Assembly: GCF_001640025.1 (NCBI RefSeq)
Contig: NC_031672.1
Coordinates: 3,782,001 to 3,846,000 of the forward strand
Direction of reading: 5' to 3'
DNA from: Sugiyamaella lignohabitans
Lineage: Eukaryota; Ascomycota; Dipodascomycetes; Dipodascales; Trichomonascaceae
Length of the DNA: 64,000 nucleotides
Shown: piece after piece, positions 9,855 through 18,501 of the stretch
Layout of the letters: every line of letters begins with the position of its first letter
Position numbering within the stretch: position 1 is the stretch's first letter
Notes under the pieces: model-generated
What the model saw: only the letters and a program-made list of their open reading frames with translations
Told to the model about the DNA's origin: nothing
The model's database searches: none
Position numbers and translations under genes: made by a program

Positions 9855-10763
9855 ATGTCCGTTTCTGCCCTGTCGCCCACCTTAGCAGTGTCGCCTGCTT
9901 CCGAGATCTCTCAAGCCGATATGTACTTTCTGGCGGCCCGTGCCCGATCTAAGCTCACTAAAGAGGCAGCTCGTCACGATCACGACTTGCGTGTGCTTGT
10001 GACCCACGCCAATCTTTTGGATAATGTTATGGATTCACTTGCTGATGCCAGAAGACAAGCCAGAAAGGCCCAACTTGAGAAGATGAAGCAGATGCAAATG
10101 CCCACACAACACAAATCTACTACTACTACCGTATCTACTGGTAACACAGTCAAGGTCACTTTCGACCTTCCTAAGAAGCACAATATTAGTAACATTCAAA
10201 TCATTGAAGAAGAGTCTGAACTCGAGGAGAACGAGTCGGCTGATAACGAGAAGGAGCTCATGGTTGTCACTTCACTCCACACCCCATCTATCAGCAGTCG
10301 AGAGATTGCTGAAGATGATGATGAAGACGACTATTACAGTTCATCTGATTCCGATTCTGATGAGTACGAGTCGGACGACTATTCCGAGTCTGACGAGGAC
10401 GAGGAAGACGATGAGTATGAATACCAATACCAGCATCATCATGAAGACGAAGAAGACATTGTCGACATTGATCTTGACATTGTCGATTCTCTGCATTCTA
10501 CACAATCATCCACCTACCGGGGCATGCCTACCATTGAAGAAGAAGCTGTTGTTGACGATAACAACAAAGACAGCTATACACCACGCGTTGCTGCTGATAA
10601 CGAGTCGGAACCATCACTGTCTTACTCGTCCTCAGAAGAAGACAACGACGACGAAGACCAGCATCACCAGGAGTACATGGCAGCATCTCCCGCTCCCATC
10701 TACAAGAACTACAAGATGAACTCGTCACAAACACAGCTCGGCCTCGTCCAGCCTGTTTACTAA
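9855..10763 (+). CDS. Acidic protein, Ecm13/YJR115W-like N-terminus
   Basis: 302 residues. The N-terminal region (about residues 20-70) holds a pattern with ARSKLTKEAA, HDLR and HANLLDNVMD that I associate with the fungal Ecm13/YJR115W family; its molecular function is not established. Residues ~115-285 are very rich in Asp, Glu and Ser (long runs such as EDDDEDDYYSSSDSDSD), typical of a disordered acidic tail. No signal peptide or membrane segment is visible. The first ATG has an A at -3 context and follows an AT-rich leader. A foldback element begins 193 bp after the stop. The gene is secure; the family link is tentative. Confidence 0.8.
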   Translation: MSVSALSPTLAVSPASEISQADMYFLAARARSKLTKEAARHDHDLRVLVTHANLLDNVMDSLADARRQARKAQLEKMKQMQMPTQHKSTTTTVSTGNTVKVTFDLPKKHNISNIQIIEEESELEENESADNEKELMVVTSLHTPSISSREIAEDDDEDDYYSSSDSDSDEYESDDYSESDEDEEDDEYEYQYQHHHEDEEDIVDIDLDIVDSLHSTQSSTYRGMPTIEEEAVVDDNNKDSYTPRVAADNESEPSLSYSSSEEDNDDEDQHHQEYMAASPAPIYKNYKMNSSQTQLGLVQPVY

Positions 10764-10955
10764 ACACTCCTCTCTTCTCTCAATACCACTTCCACATCAT
10801 CACCACGGCTGCATTAGATTTCATCACACCCTCTTCACGTCTGTTACGACTACGACTTAATGACTTATGATTGCTTATTTATGTTCTATCTTATAATCTC
10901 TATTCTACTGTAAATACATTCTCTTCTAATACTTCCTCCTCTCTTTTCCCCTCGA

Positions 10956-11118
10956 GCCTCCGGCGGCTGGGGCTCTGCCCCAGACCCCGTGGCTCCTCTC
11001 GCTTCGCTCGAGTCGGCCGTCGGGTCCCCCCTGGAACTTGGGGTTTCCCTTGTGAATCGACTCGAGCGAAGCGAGAGGAGCCACGGGGTCTGGGGCAGAG
11101 CCCCAGCCGCCGGAGGCA
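10956..11118. repeat. GC foldback pair (B-B) 3' of the acidic protein gene
   Basis: Both arms carry the B hairpin and are near-perfect mirror images. The spacer is about 50 bp and unlike the standard one. It lies about 190 bp past the stop of the upstream gene. Confidence 0.95.
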
Positions 11119-11388
11119 CACCCCGATCGATCGTGGGTCTCATCGGCGTTTGCCCCCTGGAAACTCCGTAGTGGTCGGCCCTGGCGCTGATCTGGTGAAG
11201 TGTCCGGTCGGGGTTTAGACTTTGCTTTTTATGCAGTTGGCAGGGACGCATTTTTTTTTTAGCTGATGGATTGTGGGTTAGGACCGGGTCCTAGTAGGGG
11301 GCAGTGTCTGCGGAGCGGGATAGCGACCGGTGGCAATGGCGCTAGGGGATGATGGTGGTCTGAGTCAGAACGAGTCGAGGACCGGGGT
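11119..11388. other. Intergenic, no gene seen
   Basis: No gene recognised between two repeat copies. Confidence 0.4.
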
Positions 11389-11533
11389 TGCCTCCGGCGG
11401 CTGGGGCTCCGCCCCAGACCCTAGTTGCTCCTGCTTCGCAGGAGTCGACGGGGGCCGTGGTGAACAGTGGCTGCACCCGATCCGACACGGATCTCCTGCG
11501 AAGCAAGGAGCAACCAGGGTCTGGGGCAGCAAC
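11389..11533 (+). repeat. GC foldback element with truncated right arm
   Basis: Canonical A-type left arm. The facing right arm (from 11493, CTCCTGCGAAGCAAGGAG) stops after GGGTCTGGGGCAGC, losing the terminal half. Confidence 0.9.
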
Positions 11534-11748
11534 CCGGCCCGGACATTAGGTTTGGCAGGGGGAGCAATTGAGCCCGGAGAACGCATTCAGGAGGCCTGGA
11601 TTGGGAGTTGATAATCGCACCGGCAAACAAACAGAAAAACACGGACATGCTGCTGGCGAACCCGCGGAACAGAGCACCTACCAGCACAGACCCAGACCCA
11701 ATGCAGTTGCTGTCTCCCGGATATAAGTTTAGTCGGCCAGTCACTCAC

Positions 11749-11819
11749 CACGGTCCTAGCCATCTCCTGCGAAGCAGGAGCAACCAGGATCTGGGGCGGA
11801 GCCCCAGCCGCCGGAGGCA
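11749..11819 (-). repeat. GC foldback half-element with retained spacer (A arm)
   Basis: Right-hand A arm (CTCCTGCGAAGCAGGAG) preceded by a spacer remnant, CACGGTCCTAGCCAT. The B arm is missing; the break lies in the spacer. Confidence 0.9.
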
Positions 11820-11974
11820 CACCCCGTACCCGAGCCCGGCAACCGGGATACACTTAAATCCGAAGTGACACCTGCGGCGGATATTCCGTGGTGTCGGCGC
11901 GCCGGGCGAGAATGCTTCTGTGCATTGTCAGGCGCCAGCGTGCATGGCCGGCATGCGGAGGGGAGGGGGGTGTG

Positions 11975-12028
11975 TGCCTCCGGCGGCTGGGGCGCTGCCC
12001 CAGACCCCGTAGCTCGCTTCGCTCGATA
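11975..12028 (+). repeat. GC foldback half-element (shortened B-type arm)
   Basis: Left-hand arm with canonical start, GGCGCTGCCCCAG core and a shortened hairpin (AGCTCGCTTCGCTCGA). No partner follows. Confidence 0.9.
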
Positions 12029-12399
12029 CGTGGTGGTGGAGGGGGGCTCGTGGGGAGCGGGAGCGGGAGGGGGAGGGGGGTGGTGGGGCCGGGGCCCGGG
12101 TTAGAGACGGTGCGGCAGGTGCTGGCGCCAAGGGCACGGAAACCCTGAATTTTAATAGTAGGGGACGAGGGTGCTGCAGGGAGGCCGTTTTGCGCGGCAT
12201 GTGTACTGACTGGGCAATATCACAGCAAGCAATTGTATTAACATCCCCGTCAACATATGTAATTAGCTCACCTCACTTTGACGCGGCCGGCGCCTTCTGG
12301 CAACCCGTAAACCCTAAATCCAAAACCCACCCGCCTCACATCCGCCCTGCGCACCCTGCGTGCTGCCTGCGTGCTGACAGAGCTCTTTGTCAGAGGGGC
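12029..12399. other. Intergenic, no gene seen
   Basis: Nothing recognisable. Confidence 0.4.
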
Positions 12400-12538
12400 T
12401 GCCTCCGGCGGCTGGGGCTGCGCCCCAGACCCCGCGGCTCCTCTCGCTTCGCTCGAGTCGTTTCGCGACGGTCCCGAGCAAACTCCTGCGAAGCAGGAGC
12501 AACCAGGGTCTGGGGCGGAGCCCCAGCCGCCGGAGGCA
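12400..12538 (-). repeat. GC foldback element, complete (B-spacer-A orientation)
   Basis: B-arm, spacer TCGTTTCGCGACGGTCCC, A-arm; both ends canonical. Confidence 0.95.
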
Positions 12539-12828
12539 GTCCCCCACCCCCAGTATCCGGAGGCTAGATATAAACAGGTACGAGCAGCCGCCAAGCCCAG
12601 GAGCCCATCTGTCCAGTAACCTATCGCGGCACCGCTGGATAGCGCTAGCGGCCCCAGAAGCAGGGCCCGCCCATTGTCCATGCACCCGACGCTTTCACCG
12701 CCCAGCAGCTCCCTGCAGCTCCTGCACCAAATCGCCTCGATCCACGCCGCCAGATCGTATGCCGCCGAGCTCCGGCTTGGCCCTTGTCTGGACCGCCGGG
12801 GTCCCGATTGGTTATGGGGGGAGGGGTC

Positions 12829-12900
12829 TGCCTCCGGCGGCTGGGGCTCCGCCCCAGACCCTGGTGGCTCCTGCTTCGCAGGAGATGGCGGGGACCGTGG
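12829..12900 (+). repeat. GC foldback half-element with retained spacer (A arm)
   Basis: A-type left arm followed by ATGGCGGGGACCGTGG, i.e. most of the spacer, then unrelated sequence. The B arm is absent. Confidence 0.9.
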
Positions 12901-13478
12901 GGTGCGGCAGGAGGGGTGAGTGGGGCTAGGAGGGCCGATGCGGTGGGTGGTGACTAGCGAGTTTAGTGAGGGTGGTGGTGGGGCTCGATGCATGGTGGAT
13001 GTGTGGGTTAGAGATCGGATGGTGTCGGATGGTGTGAGACGGCGTGAGAAGTGAGACATGCGATCGGTGCGAAACTTTTTTTTTTTTATTTTTAGTTTTT
13101 TTCTTGTTTGTTTCACACGCCCGCCTGACGCAGTGTCCGGTGTCTCGGAATCCTTTGCGCTGCGGGTATGGGTTCCTGTCGCACCAGCATATGTGCACCG
13201 ACCGACAGGGTCTGATAGCTGCTGCCAGGAAGCCCCGGGATCGGCGGGCCCGCAATATGCTGCCAGTTCCCCTGAATAGCCCACTTGCGGCAGCAACCAA
13301 CTGTTTATCAGAGCTGCCTCGTGCACCCTTCTACAACCGGCACGCTACCCCTCCCTTCCCCGTCCGTCCACCCACTACAGTAATCTCTTTGTCAGCCGAT
13401 TTTTCCGGAACACCCCACTGGCATCCCGCCTCTCCCCTCCCCCCACCGAACCCCACGGTCGCTGCCATCTCCTGCGAA
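12901..13478. other. Intergenic, no gene seen
   Basis: Includes a T-rich tract (13077-13105). No gene recognised; a 352-codon minus frame crossing this region and two repeat copies is an artefact of stop-poor repeat sequence. Confidence 0.4.
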
Positions 13479-13537
13479 GGGTGGGTATGCCTCCAGGGGC
13501 TGGGGCTCCGCCCCAGCCCCTGGAGGCATACCCACCC
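13479..13537. repeat. Perfect 28-bp-stem palindrome related to the GC arms
   Basis: A 59-nt perfect hairpin: 28-nt arms beginning GGGTGGGTATGCCTCC and a 3-nt TCC loop. It shares the CTGGGGC-TCC-GCCCCAG core of the foldback arms, but the flanks (CCAGGGG / CCCCTGG) differ. CTCCTGCGAAG just upstream is a remnant of an A hairpin. Confidence 0.95.
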
Positions 13538-13791
13538 CCTAGCGAGCCTGGTATCGGGAAATGCCGGGCATAATCCCTGATAGTGCGGCGTGAGCGGCGT
13601 GAGCGGCGTAGGAAGATGGGCGGGGCGTTTCAAAGTTTTTACCCTACTTCGCAGTCGACGTTCTTTGTCACCCGGACTTCAGTGTCAAGTATAACCCGGA
13701 CGAACAGTAAGTCCGAGCACCGCAGCTGTGAAGTGAGGGTAATTCAAGTCTACGGAAAAACTCAGAAGTAGGTATTTTCAGGGGGTGGACG

Positions 13792-13862
13792 TGCCTCCGG
13801 CGGCTGGGGCTCCGCCCCAGACCCTGGTTGCTCCTGCTTCGCAGGAGTTGGCGGCGACCGTG
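13792..13862 (+). repeat. GC foldback half-element in the REB1 5' flank
   Basis: A-type left arm plus spacer start (TTGGCGGCGACCGTGAG), then loss of the B arm. It ends about 25 bp before the REB1 ATG, so it probably lies in the 5' UTR or core promoter. Confidence 0.9.
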
Positions 13863-13887
13863 AGATCGAGAGATGGGGTGTTAACGG

Positions 13888-16137
13888 ATGGGTTTAGATC
13901 AGAAAATGAATGCGATTCGGAAGGCCTCGAGGTGGGCTTTTAGTGAGAAGAATGGAGAGGATGGTGATCCTGGTTCGCCGGGTGGAAATGGTAATGGCAG
14001 CGAGAAACAGTTAGGTGTCGAGGGATCGGGTCCTGCCGAGTCGGGGGTCGACGAACCGGCTGCTAAAGCGCTTCTCGCGTTGGGTGACGCGAAAGACGAG
14101 GAGGAAAAGAAGAATAATAAGTCGAAAAAGACAAGATCCAGGAAAAGAGCTTCTAAACAGGACAGCGAAAAGTCTCCTGTTGAGAATGAGAATATTTTGA
14201 ATGCCGGTCATGAGGCAATTGCTGTTGCTGCTGCTACTTCCGCTACTTCTGGTTCTGCTGCGAATGCTGAAAACAGCGTGGATAACCATCGAGAACCTGA
14301 TTTTGGCAGCGTTGGCGATGTTATACAGTTTGTGGGCTCGTTATCGCCAAATGCCAATAGCGGTAACAAGAAACGTAAACTGAATAATAACGCGTCAACT
14401 GCGTTCGATAACGGCGATATCTCGGGCTTTGAGTCGAATTGGGGTACTTATCTCAACGACGACATGGCTGACGGGTCGTCTCAGGCTCATAATGAGGATT
14501 ACATGTTCATTCAGCCTCAACAGATCCAGCAACAACAGCACCAACACCAGCAACAGCAGCAGCAGCATCAGCATCAGCAGCATCAACAACAGAACTCACA
14601 ACAACAGCTCCAACAGAATCACCATGCTCAGAATCATCAACAACAACAACAGCAGCAACAACAACGTCAACAGCAACAACAACAGCAACAGCAGCAGTCC
14701 CAGCAACAGCAGGAGGAACCGTCTCAAGATCAGAAGAAGAAGAGAAAGGGTAAGAAACGAGCTCTTAATGTTGACCCTGCTCTGGCTCATTTGGACGATA
14801 CTGGTCCAGGCCAGAATGAACATTTTAAAGAACAGCAGCTCGTGGAACAGGCCATGTTAGAAGCCCATGCTATTGCTACTGAGTTAGAATCGTCGGAGAC
14901 AACCTCCGGTGCTGCTGCCTCGAGCATTGTTAACGGTGCGGGCGCTGGTTCCGATGCTTCTGCTGTAGCTACTGCCGCTGCTTTAGCAGCTGCTGCTGCC
15001 ACTGCTCAGCAGTTACAACTCGATCACCAGCGTCATCTCCATCATAAGTATCTTCATTCTCCGGGAGGAGTCGTGGCTAGTCAGCAGCAGCAACACCAGA
15101 CAACCCAACAACCTCGTAGAAAACGGCCCCATGATTCACAACAACACCGTCATGAAGACTTGGTCGACCAGGAACTTCAAGACTCTATTAAAAATAATTG
15201 GGCATTGCTGGCTGATGGACAGGATGTCAAAGAACGAGGTGGTTCGTTCACAAAAGAAGAAGCTGCTCAACTTGACAGGTTTATGGAACATTATATGGCT
15301 GCCAAGGGGTTGACTCGAGATGAAGTTTGTAGCCGAGTATGGTCGAGCCAGCGGAAAAAGGATAATTTCTGGGGTCTCGTGTCGTCTGTCTTGCCCTATC
15401 GAACCCGGTCAAGTGTATATAAACACGTACGACGAGCATACCATGTGTTCAATGCTCGTGGTAAATGGGACAAGGAAACAGATGCCCAGTTGGCTGCACT
15501 TGTAAATGAGCGAGGTGCTCAATGGAAGGCTATTGGTCTGAGTCTTGGAAGAATGCCCGAAGACTGTCGAGACAGATGGAGAAACTATCTCAAATGTGGT
15601 GATCAACGAAACCAGAACAAATGGACTATTACCGAAGAGAACAAGCTCAAAGAGATTGTTATGACAATTCTCAGCGACAACCCTGCTGCTGACATCAACT
15701 GGACAGTTGTCAGTGACCGCATGGGAGGTTCACGATCCCGCATCCAATGCCGATATAAATGGACCAAGATCCACAAGAATATGAATGCCACTCTTGTAGA
15801 CTCGATGCCCAATGCTGACAAGAAAGTGTTTTTGGAGTTGTTGAAACACTATGCCAACGAGCAGCAAATCAACTGGGAAACGGTGGCCGTCATTGAAGGC
15901 AAGGGCATCTTCTCGGCCAAAGACTTCGCTACCATCTACACCCGTCTCAAACTCAAATACTTTGGCACCGAAACTCCCAACAAAGATTATATCGACGCCA
16001 TCACCGAACTCATCGACTTCCTCGACAAAGAAGACGTGCCAAACAAACCTCTCTCCCTACCACCAACCACCGACGAGCCCCAAAACGCGCCAAAACCCGT
16101 CCTACACGCCACCACTACCCCTGTTCCTGCTAGATAA
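13888..16137 (+). CDS. REB1: Reb1-type Myb DNA-binding protein
   Basis: 749 residues. The C-terminal half has the Reb1/TTF-I architecture: a Myb-like region with FTKEEAAQLDRFMEHY (about 450-515), a Myb repeat starting KWDKETDAQLAALV (~525-570, ending DRWRNYLK) and a second starting KWTITEENKLKEIV (~577-630, with CRYKWTKIHK). The N-terminal half is disordered, with Lys-rich clusters and a long polyglutamine/His tract (~211-276). In yeasts Reb1 is an essential general regulatory factor that binds TTACCCG, excludes nucleosomes and terminates Pol I transcription. A consensus site lies upstream of the nearby RPS11. A repeat half-element sits just before the ATG and another starts 21 bp after the stop. 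Orthology is clear from the DNA-binding region; the N-terminus is poorly conserved in this family. Confidence 0.92.
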   Translation: MGLDQKMNAIRKASRWAFSEKNGEDGDPGSPGGNGNGSEKQLGVEGSGPAESGVDEPAAKALLALGDAKDEEEKKNNKSKKTRSRKRASKQDSEKSPVENENILNAGHEAIAVAAATSATSGSAANAENSVDNHREPDFGSVGDVIQFVGSLSPNANSGNKKRKLNNNASTAFDNGDISGFESNWGTYLNDDMADGSSQAHNEDYMFIQPQQIQQQQHQHQQQQQQHQHQQHQQQNSQQQLQQNHHAQNHQQQQQQQQQRQQQQQQQQQQSQQQQEEPSQDQKKKRKGKKRALNVDPALAHLDDTGPGQNEHFKEQQLVEQAMLEAHAIATELESSETTSGAAASSIVNGAGAGSDASAVATAAALAAAAATAQQLQLDHQRHLHHKYLHSPGGVVASQQQQHQTTQQPRRKRPHDSQQHRHEDLVDQELQDSIKNNWALLADGQDVKERGGSFTKEEAAQLDRFMEHYMAAKGLTRDEVCSRVWSSQRKKDNFWGLVSSVLPYRTRSSVYKHVRRAYHVFNARGKWDKETDAQLAALVNERGAQWKAIGLSLGRMPEDCRDRWRNYLKCGDQRNQNKWTITEENKLKEIVMTILSDNPAADINWTVVSDRMGGSRSRIQCRYKWTKIHKNMNATLVDSMPNADKKVFLELLKHYANEQQINWETVAVIEGKGIFSAKDFATIYTRLKLKYFGTETPNKDYIDAITELIDFLDKEDVPNKPLSLPPTTDEPQNAPKPVLHATTTPVPAR
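14510..14716 (+). repeat. CAA/CAG repeat coding polyglutamine in REB1
   Basis: An interrupted run of CAA, CAG and CAT codons encoding Gln with scattered His. The codon mixing indicates an old, stabilised tract. Confidence 0.9.
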
Positions 16138-16157
16138 TCTCTCCTTGTGGCCCTCGT

Positions 16158-16330
16158 GCCTCCGGCGGCTGGGGCTGCGCCCCAGACCCCGCTGCTCCTC
16201 TCGCTTCGCTCGAGTCGGCCTGATATATCTCTCTCTTAGCTAATTAATTCGCTTTGTGCCTCCGGCGGCTGGGGCTGCGCCCCAGACCCCACTGCTCCTC
16301 TCGCTCCGCTAGAGTCGTGCGTCGACGGTC
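16158..16330 (+). repeat. Two directly repeated B half-elements 3' of REB1
   Basis: Left-hand B arms at 16158-16217 and 16257-16315, offset by 99 bp and in the same orientation, both with the GGCTGCGCCCCAG variant core. The second keeps spacer sequence (GTGCGTCGACGGTCACTG). They start 21 bp after the REB1 stop. Confidence 0.92.
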
Positions 16331-16480
16331 ACTGAAATATCTCGGGGTTTGTTCTTTGAGTCGTTCTGATCTGTTGTACAGTAAAATAACCGCCATTTTG
16401 AGCCCTGATTCACTTCCAAAAAAATCCAGGTTCAGGAAGGAAACTTCATCCAGTCTCCGAAGAAAATCCGGATCCTGAAG

Positions 16481-16577
16481 GCAGCGCCCCAGCCGCCGGA
16501 GGGAGTCCGAATCCTGGAGTTATCTCCTGCGAAGCAGGAGCCACGGGGTCTGGGGCAGCGCCCCAGCCGCCGGAGGC
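16481..16577 (-). repeat. Truncated arm plus A half-element 3' of RPS11
   Basis: A short arm remnant (GCGCCCCAGCCGCCGGAGG, 16481-16504), then a right-hand A arm (16522-16577). They face the two arms at 16158-16315 in inverted orientation, between the convergent 3' ends of REB1 and RPS11. Confidence 0.9.
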
Positions 16578-16662
16578 GCGAGGACAGGAGATGAGAGTCA
16601 GTACAAAATCAGATTATATTTTGAATACACACATGATCAATTTTTGGGGTCATATAAACAGT

Positions 16663-17642
16663 TTAGAACTTGGAGAATTGCTTCTTACCAGAACCGGCAG
16701 CAGGAGCGACTCTAAGGACGTTGAATCTGACGGTCTTGGAGATGGGACGACATTGACCAACGGTGACGACATCACCCTCGTTGACACGGAAAGCAGGGGA
16801 GACGTGGGCAGCGAGGTTCTTGTGTCTCTTCTCGTAACGGTTGTACTTGGGGATGTAGTGCAAGTAGTCACGTCTCAAGATGATGGTACGGTGCATCTTG
16901 GTGGAAACAACGGTACCGGTGAGGATACGGCCTCTGATGGAGACAAGTCCGACGAAGGGGCACTTCTTGTCAATGTAAGAACCTTGGATGGCCTCCTTGG
17001 GGGTCTTGAAACCAAGACCAACTTCCTTATACCATCTCTTGGTCTTCTTGCTGGCCTTGGCCTTGCTGTTTTGGAAGATGTGAGGTTGCTACAAAATTGT
17101 TAGTATTCGGGGCTTAGATGATTAATAGAGAGATAGTGGACTTTGTCTAGAGAATGATGTGATATGCAGACGAATCGATTACACGGTGATAGACACAACG
17201 AAAAAATTTTTGTAATTACTCTGTATCGAAAGTTTGAACTGAAAAACAAACGCAAGCTGTTGATAATAGTAGAAGTTTGCTGTTGAGATAGTGTTGCATT
17301 CATTGGTAGACTAACTTGCCAGTTCCATGTCTTACACAGATATCAAGTAAACAGACCAGACGACGCTGCTGTTTATCAGTTGAAAAAACACGGTGATGAA
17401 CATTCAAGTTGATAACCTGCTAATATATAAACTCGCAGTCTTCAGGTCTCAGAAATTTGTCGTTTATTAAGTCAGTTGTCGCATTCCAGATTTGTGGTCC
17501 GTATCATAGTCGCTATATCACCGTGGTTCGTGGCAGAATCACACCTCCTTCTCAGACAGTTTGTCCATTGTTTCGTTCATTGTTGAATTATACACACCTT
17601 TTGGAAAGCACGCTCAGATTGGACGGTCAACTCAGTAGCCAT
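16663..17642 (-). CDS. RPS11: 40S ribosomal protein S11 (uS17), split gene
   Basis: Exon 1 is 17642-17598 ([15 protein letters not shown]), exon 2 is 17088-16663, giving 156 residues, the same length as the S. cerevisiae protein. Exon 2 carries the family signatures [55 protein letters not shown] and [14 protein letters not shown]. The 509-nt intron starts GTGTGT and ends with TACTAAC (17105-17099) just before TTTTGTAG. A long, early intron is typical of yeast ribosomal protein genes. uS17 binds 18S rRNA in the small subunit body. The gene is convergent with REB1, and a TTACCCG Reb1 site lies about 200 bp upstream. Near-certain identification. Confidence 0.97.
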
Positions 17643-17840
17643 CTTGTATGTATTTTACTCGTAAGGTTGTCGAAACGGGTTACGAAGGAGGAAGTCGAAA
17701 TTCGATATATGCTGCTAAGCTTACTGGTGAAGTTGGGCGCCTGTGCGTCGGGCATCTGTGTGAGTCGCTGAAAAATTTCGCAGTACATTTCGGACTGACG
17801 TGTTACCCAAATAGGCAACTAAAGTCACCACCCACAGCCC

Positions 17841-17847
17841 TTACCCG
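17841..17847 (+). promoter_or_regulatory. Reb1 consensus site (TTACCCG) upstream of RPS11
   Basis: An exact TTACCCG lies about 200 bp upstream of the RPS11 ATG. A second, related CCCTTACCC follows at 17870-17878. Reb1 sites are common in yeast promoters; function here is inferred. Confidence 0.5.
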
Positions 17848-17925
17848 CCCTTGCCCTGAACATCACACCCTTACCCATGGTTTACTCAGGGGGTCTTGAT
17901 ATGTTCAAGTTGTCTATGGGGGTCG

Positions 17926-18213
17926 GCCTCCGGCGGCTGGGGCTCTGCCCCAGACCCCGTGGCTCCTCTCGCTTCGCTCGAGTCGGGCGTCCACGGTCCC
18001 AGCAGCTCGGGGAGGGTGTTTGTTTGGGGGATCCTGTGTGTTCTGACAGTAAATTACGGATATATATTCACTAATGATAACTAACTTTATTGGCTTAAGT
18101 GAAGAAGACGGGAGTGAGAGGAAGGCGATATCGCCGAGAGCTATTGGCGGGAGACCCCCGAGCACGACTCGAGCGCAGCGGGGTCTGGGGCGGAGCCCCA
18201 GCCGCCGGAGGCA
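17926..18213. repeat. Separated B arms upstream of RPS11
   Basis: The left B arm (17926-17988) keeps a spacer tail (GCGTCCACGGTCCCAGC, to 18005). About 160 bp later a right-hand B arm (18168-18213) follows, with an internal deletion joining CTCGAGCGCAGCG directly to GGGTCTGGGG. Confidence 0.9.
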
Positions 18214-18501
18214 GACCCCGTCTCCCTACGGACTACCAATTTAGCGAAAGTTGATACGGGTTAGAAACCCGTTAGGAGGAGGAGGGGGGTTGTAGCGCCG
18301 CGTAGTTTACTGGGAATAAGGTTGCATGCAGGAGGGGGGTTTGGACCCTACATGTTAGTTATGCGTGAGAGGTTGATGAAAGGAAAAAATGAGGGGAGAT
18401 AATTTATGGTGGACGCGAGCATGATGGAGAGGAGAGGTCGGGGCACATGGATATGCATTTTTCTTGTTGTTGCTGGTGGTGGTTGAGTCGCCGGTAGAAG
18501 G
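18214..18501. other. Intergenic, upstream of the unrecognised gene
   Basis: No feature recognised. A minus frame of 181 codons here overlaps the next gene and looks like a shadow of it. Confidence 0.4.

Noticed and set aside
12268..13326. 352-codon minus frame
   Set aside because: Spans two repeat copies and low-complexity sequence, has no recognisable domain, and its composition follows the repeats.
13479..13537. Bacterial-style rho-independent terminator
   Set aside because: The hairpin is far longer than a terminator, lacks a T tract, and the genome is eukaryotic; it is related to the foldback arms.
16591..17103. 170-codon plus-strand frame opposite RPS11
   Set aside because: Antisense shadow of RPS11 exon 2, which is unambiguous on the minus strand.
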